A stretch of DNA of 5,659 nt from Clostridia bacterium (GCA_017556565.1 JAFYMQ010000189.1:1-5659), one strand, 5' to 3'; shown: positions 1-5,659, counted from the stretch's first letter. Made by a program: numbers and translations. Notes: generated by a model from the sequence alone, not told the origin.

Positions 1-838
1 CGCGCAGGCTACCGTTTTCAAGCAGCTCCCACTGTTTGCCGCAATGATTGCAGACAAGGCGGCTGCCGCTGCTTGTCATATCATGCTCGCTGAGGCAGGC
101 AGGGCACTGATAGAGCACCTTGTGCAGACCCTCTGCGCGGAAAGGCTCGGTGATCAGGATACCGTTATCCTTCTGGTAGCGGTAATCATCATACTCCATA
201 GCGCGGCGCACCTCTGTCATTATCTCAGCGGCAGACATGCGCTGCACATCCTCGGCTGACAGTATCTGAGTCATGGTTGTGTGCAGCGGAACTTTGCGCT
301 TTTTACGATAATTCCAGAATGGCGTGTGCAGATAGTTGCCGTGATGGATCATGACCACAACGGGCACGTTGTTCATCTTGATAAGCTTGCCCAGCGAGTC
401 GGGAAGAATAGCCGTAGTACCCACGGGCGAATAGCGGGCCTCGGGGTACATGCACAGAATATCACCCCGCTGCAGCACGCGTCGGATCGAACGCACAAGC
501 TGCAGGTCGTTGGTAAACTTGCGTTTGCAGATGCATCCAAGCAGCTCCATCAGCCAGGGGCGGCGGTAATATCCGTCTATAGTTGCAACGTTGTTGACCC
601 TGTGTGGGAAAGTCGCCATGGCAGACAGCTGAAAATCCACAAAATACATATGATTGCTCAGCAGGATATAGGGCGGCTTGAGATTGTCCATATTGATCTT
701 TTCTATCTTGTAGGGCAGGCGAGGCATCATTATCCTGCTGACAAGAGCCAGCAGCCCGGTCATAATAAGGGGCTGGCGGATGGGATATTTGGCGGTGTTG
801 TAATGGCGCTTGTTTTTGTAATTTACGTCAACGTTCAT
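1..838 (-). CDS. PlsC-type lysophospholipid/1-acylglycerol-3-phosphate acyltransferase with C-terminal zinc ribbon (3' end outside window)
   Basis: The frame is open from ATG at 838 to the left edge, giving 279 residues without a stop. Residues 62-68 read NHMYFVD, the HX4D catalytic signature (H63, D68) of glycerolipid acyltransferases. Residues 131-135 read YPEAR, matching the FPEG-type block III that binds the phosphate of the acceptor, with G replaced by A. Residues 101-111 (GCICKRKFTND) occupy the place of block II. The family moves an acyl chain to a lysophospholipid at the inner face of the membrane; a hydrophobic stretch around residues 24-38 could be the membrane contact. Unusually, C245, C248, C263 and C266 form a CPAC-X14-CNHC zinc ribbon after the catalytic domain. 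The start is chosen because it follows the promoter at 870-898 by a short leader with a weak GGGTGA ribosome site; an in-frame GTG at 853 lacks a better one. The gene is a single unit, separated from the amidase by a terminator. The family is secure; the exact acceptor is unknown. Confidence 0.85.
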   Translation of the reverse strand, partial: MNVDVNYKNKRHYNTAKYPIRQPLIMTGLLALVSRIMMPRLPYKIEKINMDNLKPPYILLSNHMYFVDFQLSAMATFPHRVNNVATIDGYYRRPWLMELLGCICKRKFTNDLQLVRSIRRVLQRGDILCMYPEARYSPVGTTAILPDSLGKLIKMNNVPVVVMIHHGNYLHTPFWNYRKKRKVPLHTTMTQILSAEDVQRMSAAEIMTEVRRAMEYDDYRYQKDNGILITEPFRAEGLHKVLYQCPACLSEHDMTSSGSRLVCNHCGKQWELLENGSLR

Positions 839-869
839 CGTCGTATCACCCACATTCAAATATGGTATC

Positions 870-898
870 ATTATATAGGGTTAATGCTACCAAGTCAA
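870..898 (-). promoter_or_regulatory. Sigma-A-type promoter of the acyltransferase gene
   Basis: Read on the minus strand, TTGACT (898-893) is followed after exactly 17 bases by a perfect TATAAT (875-870). Transcription would begin near 863, about 25 bases before the ATG at 838. The promoter lies just beyond the terminator of the upstream amidase gene, so the acyltransferase is probably transcribed on its own. Confidence 0.8.
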
Positions 899-918
899 CA
901 CTTTGGGCAAATGTGTTG

Positions 919-948
919 AAAAAAGCCTGCACAAAAACTTGTGCAGGC
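919..948 (-). terminator. Rho-independent terminator of the amidase gene
   Basis: A perfect 10-bp stem (925-934 pairing with 939-948, arm GCCTGCACAA) with a 4-base loop is followed on the minus strand by six T residues (924-919). It begins 22 bases after the amidase stop codon. On the plus strand the stem is followed by GG and five T, so it could also stop transcription arriving from the left, although no plus-strand gene is there. Confidence 0.88.
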
Positions 949-970
949 GGTTTTTATGGGGTAGCTTGTG

Positions 971-1849
971 TTATTTGGCCTGGTCTTCCATGCGAAGGGC
1001 CTCGCTGATGGCGACCTCGGCAATAGCTTTTGCATAGGCATCCATATTGGTGTCGTACAGACGGTTATCCTCGTCGCTCTGGATGAATCCCAGCTCGATA
1101 ATGCAGGAGGGCATATCGGTCAGCTTGTTGACGAAGTAATCCTCATTGGCGGAGGAGACGGTACCCTTTTTGATGCCGCGGTTTTTGGATATGCCCACGT
1201 CAGCCAGCGCATCCAGCAGGGTCTCGGCAAAATCCACGGTGCTGTCGTCAGCCTTGGAGGAGACCCAGATCTCTACGCCTTTTGCACCCTCAAAACTGTT
1301 GCGGTGCAGGGAGATGAACAGGTCGGCACCGGCATTGTTTGCAAGATCGGCTCTCTCGCTGAAATAGGGGTAGCTGTCATCGGTGCGGGTGAGCAGGACC
1401 TTATGACCCAAAGCCTCGATCTGCTCGGCTACCTTGAGGGCAAGATTGAGCGAGTCGTCCTTTTCCATACGGCCGTCCCACACAGCGCCCGCATCCTTGC
1501 CGCCGTGGCCGGGATCAATACAGATCAGTACCTGGGGGGCAGGGGGAGTGGTGACCATAGTGTCGGGAGTGACGGTCTCGGGGGGGATCACGGTATCGGC
1601 AGTGCCGCTGTCGGGTGCATTAGTATTGGGGATCTGATCGGCAGTGCCGCTATTGGGTGCATTAGTATTGGGGATCTGATCGGCAGTGCCTGTGCTCTGG
1701 TCGGTGCTGTCTGCTGCTGTGTCGCTTGTGCCCGGATTGTCGGTTGCGGGCGGAATAGTGCTGCCGTCATCGGCAGAACTGTCCCAGAAACAGGCGCACA
1801 GAAGAACGGACATAATAACCGTCAATAATATAAGAAAACTTTTTTTCAT
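971..1849 (-). CDS. Lipoprotein N-acetylmuramoyl-L-alanine amidase (Amidase_3 family)
   Basis: The 292-residue protein is a predicted surface-anchored zinc hydrolase that cuts the bond between MurNAc and L-Ala of the peptide stem in peptidoglycan. The N-terminus MKKSFLILLTVIMSVLLCAC is a lipoprotein signal peptide; C20 (context LCAC) is the likely lipidated cysteine. Residues about 21-105 are a low-complexity linker rich in T, D, S, P and A that contains a 14-residue repeat. The catalytic domain spans about 107-288. It contains IDPGHGG with zinc ligand H115, E129 in the GRMEKDD stretch, LTRTDD, then ADLFISLHRNS with H182, and IIELGFI with the catalytic glutamate E252. The key Amidase_3 residues are all present. 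An in-frame ATG at 1909 would add 20 residues but lies upstream of the predicted transcript start, so the ATG at 1849 is preferred; it has GGGGGT about 7 bases upstream and opens with a normal signal peptide. The gene stands alone between its own promoter and terminator. Likely roles are cell separation or wall turnover; no wall-binding domain is seen. Confidence 0.93.
   Translation of the reverse strand: MKKSFLILLTVIMSVLLCACFWDSSADDGSTIPPATDNPGTSDTAADSTDQSTGTADQIPNTNAPNSGTADQIPNTNAPDSGTADTVIPPETVTPDTMVTTPPAPQVLICIDPGHGGKDAGAVWDGRMEKDDSLNLALKVAEQIEALGHKVLLTRTDDSYPYFSERADLANNAGADLFISLHRNSFEGAKGVEIWVSSKADDSTVDFAETLLDALADVGISKNRGIKKGTVSSANEDYFVNKLTDMPSCIIELGFIQSDEDNRLYDTNMDAYAKAIAEVAISEALRMEDQAK
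1595..1690. repeat. 42-bp tandem repeat, about 2.3 copies, in the amidase linker
   Basis: Two nearly identical 42-bp units (1595-1636 and 1637-1678) are followed by the first 12 bases of a third (1679-1690). The full units differ at only two positions visible by eye. The period is a multiple of three, so each unit adds 14 residues (TADQIPNTNAPNSG, with D for N in the other copy) without shifting the frame. The repeat lies in the spacer between the lipid anchor and the catalytic domain. Confidence 0.92.
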
Positions 1850-1897
1850 CGGTTGACCCCCGGTGACAAGATTTTTGCGGATAATCCAACATTTTAC

Positions 1898-1926
1898 ATT
1901 ATACAGCAAAAAAATCCAATTGTCGA
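1898..1926 (-). promoter_or_regulatory. Sigma-A-type promoter of the amidase gene
   Basis: On the minus strand, TCGACA (1926-1921, five of six matches to TTGACA) is separated by 17 bases from a perfect TATAAT (1903-1898). Transcription should start near 1891, giving a leader of about 40 bases. This places the alternative ATG at 1909 outside the transcript and supports translation from 1849. Confidence 0.78.
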
Positions 1927-1958
1927 TAAAAAATTATTGATAAAACAAAACGTCACAC

Positions 1959-1990
1959 AAAAAAAGCGGCTTCGGAATACCCGAAGCCGC
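1959..1990 (-). terminator. Rho-independent terminator of the nagA/NagB-like operon
   Basis: A perfect GC-rich 10-bp stem (1966-1975 with 1981-1990, arm GCGGCTTCGG) and a 5-base loop are followed on the minus strand by seven T residues (1965-1959). It starts 17 bases after the stop codon of the NagB-like gene. No T-tract follows on the plus strand, so it acts in one direction. Confidence 0.93.
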
Positions 1991-2007
1991 GGTAAGGCGC
2001 TATAGGA

Positions 2008-2982
2008 TCAGTAGCCGATCTTCTCCCAGCACTCAAAGGGTGCTGCCAGCTCTTCGCTGATGTAGACCTGAGTTTTCTTGGTCTGGAGCATGGTGGAGGG
2101 CAGATAGGGGGTGATGGGGCCGTGGGTGCACAGACGGCTGGTCATACGCTGCCAGGAGGAGAATGTGCCGCAGGTTGCCAGTGCGTGAACCTCAATGCGC
2201 TCTTTTGCGCGCATTACGTCCAGAGGGCCGATGGTAGCGGCGCAGGGAGGTACGTTTGCAATATCGCCCGACTGACCGAATGTGCCGTTGAGGGAGTTCT
2301 GCATAATGGTCATGGGATGCAGCTTGACTATCTGTGCAGGCTGATTGAGCCACTCCTCGATGTCACCGCTGCCGATAAACTCGGGGATAGGATCGACAAA
2401 TGCCATATGTCCTGCCCAGCCGGGGGAGGTGGAGGCGATATCAGCGCCTGTGCCCTCGGTAATATCGTCAATGATCTTGGAGTAGTCCTTGATGTTTGCG
2501 TTGGTGGGGAAGTGGACGTTCTCCATGGGCATACGCAGCTTGGGATCGATCTGATAGTAGAAGTACTTGATCATAGAGTGTGCAAAGCCTGCCTCATAGG
2601 TAATGGGCGCGATATTGCCGCACTCGTCAGCCCACTCATCCTCGGCGACCAGGTGTACCTTGCGGCAGTCAACTTTGAAATAGTTGATAAGCTGTGCCAG
2701 AGGGATGTAGGTGTCGGGCTCGGGGTTGCCCAGGATCATGGTAAAGCTTCTGCCGGCATCGACAGCTTCTTTGAGACGGGAGAACAGAGTGCCAATCAGG
2801 ATGGGATGGGGGTTCATAATGACCTTGACGTCAAACTCGGGATGCCACCAAGGTTCGCGCTTTTCCAGATCCTTGCCGCTGAGACTGCGTACGTATTCAC
2901 AAACCTTCTTGTCCTTAAAAGGGACAAAATCATGAGGCTGAAAATCAAACTTGGTTGCGGGATCGGTGATAAAATCTTTCAT
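2008..2982 (-). CDS. Long, divergent NagB-family (glucosamine-6-phosphate deaminase/isomerase-like) protein
   Basis: This is a 324-residue soluble protein; classical NagB has about 240-270. Similarity to NagB was judged by eye. AEDEW (113-117) lines up with the NMDEY segment holding catalytic D72 of E. coli NagB. GWAGHMAFVDP (188-198) lines up with GVDGHIAFNEP, keeping the ring-opening histidine (H192). Positions 221-266 and 286-314 follow the conserved C-terminal half. The family converts glucosamine-6-phosphate to fructose-6-phosphate and ammonia. Several expected residues differ: D141 is Ala190, E148 is Asp197, R172 aligns with Leu231, no lysine stands where K208 is expected, and the phosphate loop reads LGNPEPDTY rather than a TGGTP type. 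An N-terminal extension of about 50 residues precedes the core. The ATG overlaps the stop of nagA (shared ATGA, 2982-2979), and AGGAG lies 10 bases upstream inside nagA, so start and translational coupling are clear. It may be a deaminase for a related sugar phosphate, an isomerase, or a non-catalytic relative; the fold is surer than the reaction. Confidence 0.82.
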   Translation of the reverse strand: MKDFITDPATKFDFQPHDFVPFKDKKVCEYVRSLSGKDLEKREPWWHPEFDVKVIMNPHPILIGTLFSRLKEAVDAGRSFTMILGNPEPDTYIPLAQLINYFKVDCRKVHLVAEDEWADECGNIAPITYEAGFAHSMIKYFYYQIDPKLRMPMENVHFPTNANIKDYSKIIDDITEGTGADIASTSPGWAGHMAFVDPIPEFIGSGDIEEWLNQPAQIVKLHPMTIMQNSLNGTFGQSGDIANVPPCAATIGPLDVMRAKERIEVHALATCGTFSSWQRMTSRLCTHGPITPYLPSTMLQTKKTQVYISEELAAPFECWEKIGY

Positions 2983-4121
2983 TTTACTGTTTCTCCTTTC
3001 AGAATAACCGATTTTATATTCATATTGTGATCACAGATTACAAGATCGGCACGGCCGCCGCGCCTGATCTCGCCGCGGTCAAAAAATCCCACGGCACGGC
3101 TGGGGTTGAAAGATGCATACCTGAACACGTCCACTATAGATGCGCCCGTATGCTTCATCATATTGCGGCAGGCAACCTCAAGCGTCAGCTTGGAGCCTGC
3201 TATCTCGCCTGCGTAGTCAAAGTTGATGTCGGTGACACCCTCATAGCCGGGGGGCACAGGGCCGTCAAACACGCAGGAGTCGGAGATGAGGATTATTCTG
3301 TCCTCGCCCTTTATTTTGCGTATCAGTCGGAGCATGTAGGGGTCGACGTGTATGCCTCTTGAGTCGCAGATAAGCTCGGCATAGATGTCGTGGTTGTAGT
3401 TGACCGTCTCGTCCACGCACACGCCGCGGCACTCGGGGTATTTGGGTCTGTCACCGGTTGCATTGGTGTGATGTGTGCCGATGCACAGTCCGTAGGGCAT
3501 AAGCTGCTCTATCTGTTGGGGGGATGCCTCGCTGTGTCCCACCGCAAACCGTACCGCGGGGTTGGCAGCTTTTGCATCCGCAACAAACTGCTCAATATTC
3601 TCACGTTCGGGCGCGACTACCCATACGCGGGCATCCTTGCCCACCCGCTCGATAATGGGCATATAGTCAACAGGGTCAATGTCGCCCTTCCAGGGGTTGT
3701 TCTCTCTGTCTGCGCCGAACTTGGGGTTCATATAGGGAGCTTCCATATAAAAACCTGCCATATTAGCGCCCTCGTCAGTTGCCATGGCAGCTTTTACCCT
3801 GTCTATCTGCTCAAGCAGCTGGGTGCGGTTCATATTAAAATACAAGGTCGGCAAAATCGTGGTGGTGCCATGCTCCAGATTGAACTGTGCAGCCGCCAAA
3901 GGCTCGTCATAGAACCAGTGTCCGCCGCCTGCATGGTTGTGAATATCAACCAGTCCGGGGCCTGTATACAGTCCCTCGGCATCGATCACACGGCAGCCGT
4001 CGGGTATGGGCAGGCTGCCCGCTTCGCCAAAGTCGGTGATAACGCCGTTTTCCATAAGCAGCACGCCGTCAACGATCAGATGGTCGCGCATGACCAAAGT
4101 AGCGTTCTTGATAACTGTCAT
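2979..4121 (-). CDS. nagA: N-acetylglucosamine-6-phosphate deacetylase
   Basis: This 380-residue cytoplasmic amidohydrolase matches the usual length of NagA (about 380). The family removes acetate from GlcNAc-6-phosphate, the first committed step in using GlcNAc or recycled wall sugar. Visible motifs, in order, are GLVDIHNHAGGG with metal-site H61 and H63, FYMEAPYMN with the metal ligand E127 (a LEGP motif with G changed to A), VGHSEAS with H196, GTHHTNATG with the second metal histidine at H217, GIHVD with substrate-side H258, and LISDS with the catalytic aspartate D281. GGRADLVI near 355-362 is the usual amidohydrolase C-terminal strand. The ATG at 4121 follows AAGGAG by 9 bases. The gene is first in a two-gene operon; its last codons carry the ribosome site of the NagB-like gene and the two frames overlap by 4 bases. 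It has a promoter at 4179-4207, overlapped by a possible operator. The motif set points to an active enzyme; a close acetylated amino-sugar phosphate cannot be excluded as substrate, given the odd partner. Confidence 0.93.
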   Translation of the reverse strand: MTVIKNATLVMRDHLIVDGVLLMENGVITDFGEAGSLPIPDGCRVIDAEGLYTGPGLVDIHNHAGGGHWFYDEPLAAAQFNLEHGTTTILPTLYFNMNRTQLLEQIDRVKAAMATDEGANMAGFYMEAPYMNPKFGADRENNPWKGDIDPVDYMPIIERVGKDARVWVVAPERENIEQFVADAKAANPAVRFAVGHSEASPQQIEQLMPYGLCIGTHHTNATGDRPKYPECRGVCVDETVNYNHDIYAELICDSRGIHVDPYMLRLIRKIKGEDRIILISDSCVFDGPVPPGYEGVTDINFDYAGEIAGSKLTLEVACRNMMKHTGASIVDVFRYASFNPSRAVGFFDRGEIRRGGRADLVICDHNMNIKSVILKGETVK

Positions 4122-4170
4122 AGCCTGTCACTCCTTGTGAATATACAGTCACGCCGAATGTTAAAAATGT

Positions 4171-4188
4171 ATGGTATTATGTTATCAT
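4171..4188. promoter_or_regulatory. Candidate operator: imperfect palindrome over the nagA -10 box
   Basis: The sequence ATGGTA-N6-TATCAT is an 18-bp inverted repeat with one mismatch in six per arm. It covers the -10 box and expected start point of nagA transcription, where a repressor would block initiation. GntR-type regulators of GlcNAc use often bind TGGT...ACCA-type palindromes at such places, but the match here is partial and no regulator gene is in the window. AT-rich promoter DNA can give such symmetry by chance. Confidence 0.3.
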
Positions 4189-4207
4189 TTATCAAAAAAT
4201 ATGTCAA
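4179..4207 (-). promoter_or_regulatory. Promoter of the nagA operon
   Basis: On the minus strand, a perfect TTGACA (4207-4202) is followed after 17 bases by TAACAT (4184-4179). The -10 is a weak match (four of six) but is preceded by TGA in the extended -10 position. Transcription would start near 4172, leaving a leader of about 50 bases with no room for a large riboswitch. Confidence 0.68.
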
Positions 4208-4258
4208 CGGAAAAACGGCACGTCGGCACACGTTCGACAATACCTGCAGGTGCATTGC

Positions 4259-4287
4259 TTGACATATACCGCCGCAGACTGTAAAAT
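4259..4287 (+). promoter_or_regulatory. Sigma-A-type promoter of the sugar-nucleotide dehydratase gene
   Basis: A perfect TTGACA (4259-4264) is separated by 17 bases from TAAAAT (4282-4287, five of six). Transcription would start near 4294, about 41 bases before the ATG at 4335. It points away from the nagA promoter; the two -35 boxes are 51 bases apart. Confidence 0.78.
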
Positions 4288-4334
4288 TATATAAAGATCA
4301 ACATATTCAGAGTGTTGGGAAAAGGATAAACGGT

Positions 4335-5659
4335 ATGAAAAAAACCATCTCAAAGATAGACAGAAATATACTTATCTATCTTGTTGACATGATCATAATT
4401 GCCGCATCCTACGGGCTTACGTGGCTTATGGAGCACATAAGCATAGAGGGGCACTGGAGGATAGGTCAGATAGCATTGAGCACCCTGTTCACACTTGTTG
4501 TGTACACCGTGCTGATGCTTGTTTTTGGCGTCAACAGGGTAATATGGCGTTATGCCAGCGCAAAAGATTACCTGCAGATATTTTTGGTATCCTGCGTAAG
4601 CGGACTTATCGCATCGCTGATATTCGAGGTCTATTCCCACGGCGAGTTTTCGCTGCTGTTCAGCGCCTTTGCGGTCATGCTCTCCTCGGCAATGCTGACG
4701 TTGTCGCGCATAACCTATCGCGAACTGGTCGTGCTCAAACGCAACAAGCCCTACAGCGAAGAGGGCAGGCGGCTCGTTATAGTCGGCGCGGGCGCGGCAG
4801 GCTACAGAATGCTTGACGAGATAAAAAGCAACCGCAGCAGCCGTCTTATTCCTGTGGCGCTGGTGGACGATGACGAAAACAAGCTTAACCGCTCCATAGA
4901 CAACGTCAAGGTTCGGGGCAAGATCTCCGATATCGCCACAGTCTGCCGCCACGTCAACGCGCAGGTCATATATATAGCCATTCCCTCCGCCACCAGCGAG
5001 CAGCGCGCGGTCATCCTTGACGAGTGTGCCAAAACCGGCCTGCCCGTCAAGATCCTGCCCTTTTTGTCCGAACTTGGCGAGACCAAGGATATAGTCAGCA
5101 AAGTCCGTGACATCACCCCCGAGGAGCTGCTGGGCAGAGAGCCGGTCAGTCTTGCGGGCGAAAATGTGTCGGACTTTGTCAGCGGCAAGCGTGTGCTGAT
5201 AACGGGCGGCGGCGGAAGCATCGGTGCCGAGCTTGCGCGGCAGATAGCCGCCTGCTCACCCGAGAAGCTTGTTATAGTGGATTTTTATGAGAATACCGCC
5301 TATGAGCTGCAGCAGGAGCTTGCGGGCAAATACGGGGCAGACCTTGATCTGAGCGTGCACATTGCCAACGTCTGCGACGGTGAGCGCATGGAGCAGCTGT
5401 TTAAGCGCGAGCGGCCCCATATAGTCATCCACGCCGCCGCACACAAGCACGTACCGCTTATGGAAGAGGTGCCCGACGAGGCGGTGCGCAACAATATATT
5501 CGGCACCTTCAGCTGCGCTCAGGCAGCCTTGAGCAGCGGAGTCAGCCGATTCGTGCTCATCTCCACCGACAAAGCCGTCAACCCCACCAATATCATGGGC
5601 GCTACCAAGCGCGTCTGCGAGATGGTGGTGCAGTATTTCAACACGGTATCAAAAGGCAC
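4335..5659 (+). CDS. Membrane-anchored nucleoside-diphosphate-sugar 4,6-dehydratase, CapD/WbpM/PglF family (3' end outside window)
   Basis: The frame runs open from ATG 4335 to the right edge, giving 441 residues; members of this family have about 600-650, so roughly the last quarter to third is missing. The family turns UDP-GlcNAc (or a similar sugar nucleotide) into the 4-keto-6-deoxy sugar used for capsule, O-antigen or protein glycans. Four hydrophobic segments (about 11-32, 45-66, 79-99, 104-124) form the N-terminal membrane anchor. A first Rossmann-like domain starts with VIVGAGAAG (148-156). The catalytic short-chain dehydrogenase domain begins with VLITGGGGSIG (287-297, NAD(P) binding), followed by HAAAHKHVPLME (366-377) and STDKAVNPTNIMGATKR (410-426). 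In the last motif M421 stands where most relatives have the catalytic tyrosine, four residues before K425; this Met form is typical of the large membrane members. AAAGGAT lies 7-8 bases before the ATG. It is likely the first gene of a surface-polysaccharide cluster continuing rightward (inference). Names used for relatives include capD, wbpM, pglF and epsC; none is assigned. Confidence 0.93.
   Translation, partial: MKKTISKIDRNILIYLVDMIIIAASYGLTWLMEHISIEGHWRIGQIALSTLFTLVVYTVLMLVFGVNRVIWRYASAKDYLQIFLVSCVSGLIASLIFEVYSHGEFSLLFSAFAVMLSSAMLTLSRITYRELVVLKRNKPYSEEGRRLVIVGAGAAGYRMLDEIKSNRSSRLIPVALVDDDENKLNRSIDNVKVRGKISDIATVCRHVNAQVIYIAIPSATSEQRAVILDECAKTGLPVKILPFLSELGETKDIVSKVRDITPEELLGREPVSLAGENVSDFVSGKRVLITGGGGSIGAELARQIAACSPEKLVIVDFYENTAYELQQELAGKYGADLDLSVHIANVCDGERMEQLFKRERPHIVIHAAAHKHVPLMEEVPDEAVRNNIFGTFSCAQAALSSGVSRFVLISTDKAVNPTNIMGATKRVCEMVVQYFNTVSKG

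Noticed and set aside
281..919. Open frame on the plus strand opposite the acyltransferase
   Set aside because: It is a shadow of the minus-strand gene, which carries the HX4D and PEAR motifs. The plus-strand protein shows no recognisable motif.
925..958. Plus-strand terminator use of the 925-948 hairpin
   Set aside because: The stem is followed by GGTTTTT on this strand and could work, but no plus-strand gene to its left would need it. It is annotated only for the amidase.
1595..1690. Short repeats as a possible CRISPR array
   Set aside because: The copies are directly adjacent with no variable spacers and read in frame inside the amidase.
968..1828. Long open frame on the plus strand opposite the amidase
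   Set aside because: Its glycine/isoleucine repeats are the antisense reading of the linker repeat. The amidase frame has all catalytic motifs.
1849..1909. Longer amidase reading frame starting at ATG 1909
   Set aside because: The extra 20 codons overlap the -10 box and lie upstream of the expected transcript start. Starting at 1849 gives a proper ribosome site and signal peptide.
2122..3030. Long open frame on the plus strand opposite the NagB-like gene
   Set aside because: It is antisense to a gene with family motifs, a strong ribosome site and a 3' terminator. It has no ribosome site or promoter of its own that I can see.
4122..4178. Riboswitch or glmS-type ribozyme ahead of nagA
   Set aside because: The predicted leader is only about 50 bases and AT-rich, too short for such an element, and no strong stem is seen.
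3390..4262. Long open frame on the plus strand opposite nagA
   Set aside because: It is antisense to nagA and runs through the nagA promoter; no motif supports it.
4350..4952. Open frame on the minus strand opposite the dehydratase membrane domain
   Set aside because: It is a shadow frame. The plus-strand frame has membrane segments and Rossmann motifs in the expected order.

Overview
The window looks like a chromosomal segment of a Clostridia-type Firmicute, perhaps of the Ruminococcaceae/Oscillospiraceae. This is inferred from several things: moderate-GC coding DNA separated by AT-rich gaps, Shine-Dalgarno sites (purine-rich AGGAG types at three genes, weaker ones at two), sigma-A-type promoters with 17-bp spacers, a Gram-positive style amidase lipoprotein, and the protein families present. 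No phage, transposon, tRNA, rRNA or CRISPR element is visible. All DNA is accounted for by five genes and short regulatory gaps; the longest gap is 213 bp.

Layout. Positions 1-838 (minus) hold a PlsC-type acyltransferase that runs off the left edge and carries a C-terminal four-cysteine zinc ribbon. It has its own strong promoter (870-898). Positions 971-1849 (minus) encode a lipoprotein N-acetylmuramoyl-L-alanine amidase, with its own promoter (1898-1926) and terminator (919-948). Positions 2008-4121 (minus) form a two-gene operon. nagA (N-acetylglucosamine-6-phosphate deacetylase) comes first and overlaps by 4 bases a long, divergent NagB-family gene. The operon is bounded by a promoter (4179-4207) and a terminator (1959-1990). 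Positions 4335-5659 (plus) hold the first 441 residues of a membrane-anchored nucleoside-diphosphate-sugar 4,6-dehydratase of the CapD/WbpM/PglF type. It is read divergently from nagA and runs off the right edge.

How the genes relate. Four separate transcription units share an envelope/amino-sugar theme. The amidase cleaves peptidoglycan outside the cell. NagA and its partner are expected to process GlcNAc-6-phosphate or a related amino-sugar phosphate inside it. The dehydratase is expected to draw on UDP-GlcNAc for surface glycans, and the acyltransferase on phospholipid precursors. Direct cooperation is inferred only for the nagA/NagB-like pair.

The most notable item is the NagB-like protein. 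It is about 60-80 residues longer than usual, and by eye it lacks several active-site residues of classical glucosamine-6-phosphate deaminase, although it is translationally coupled to an apparently intact NagA. No clearly new multi-gene system is seen.
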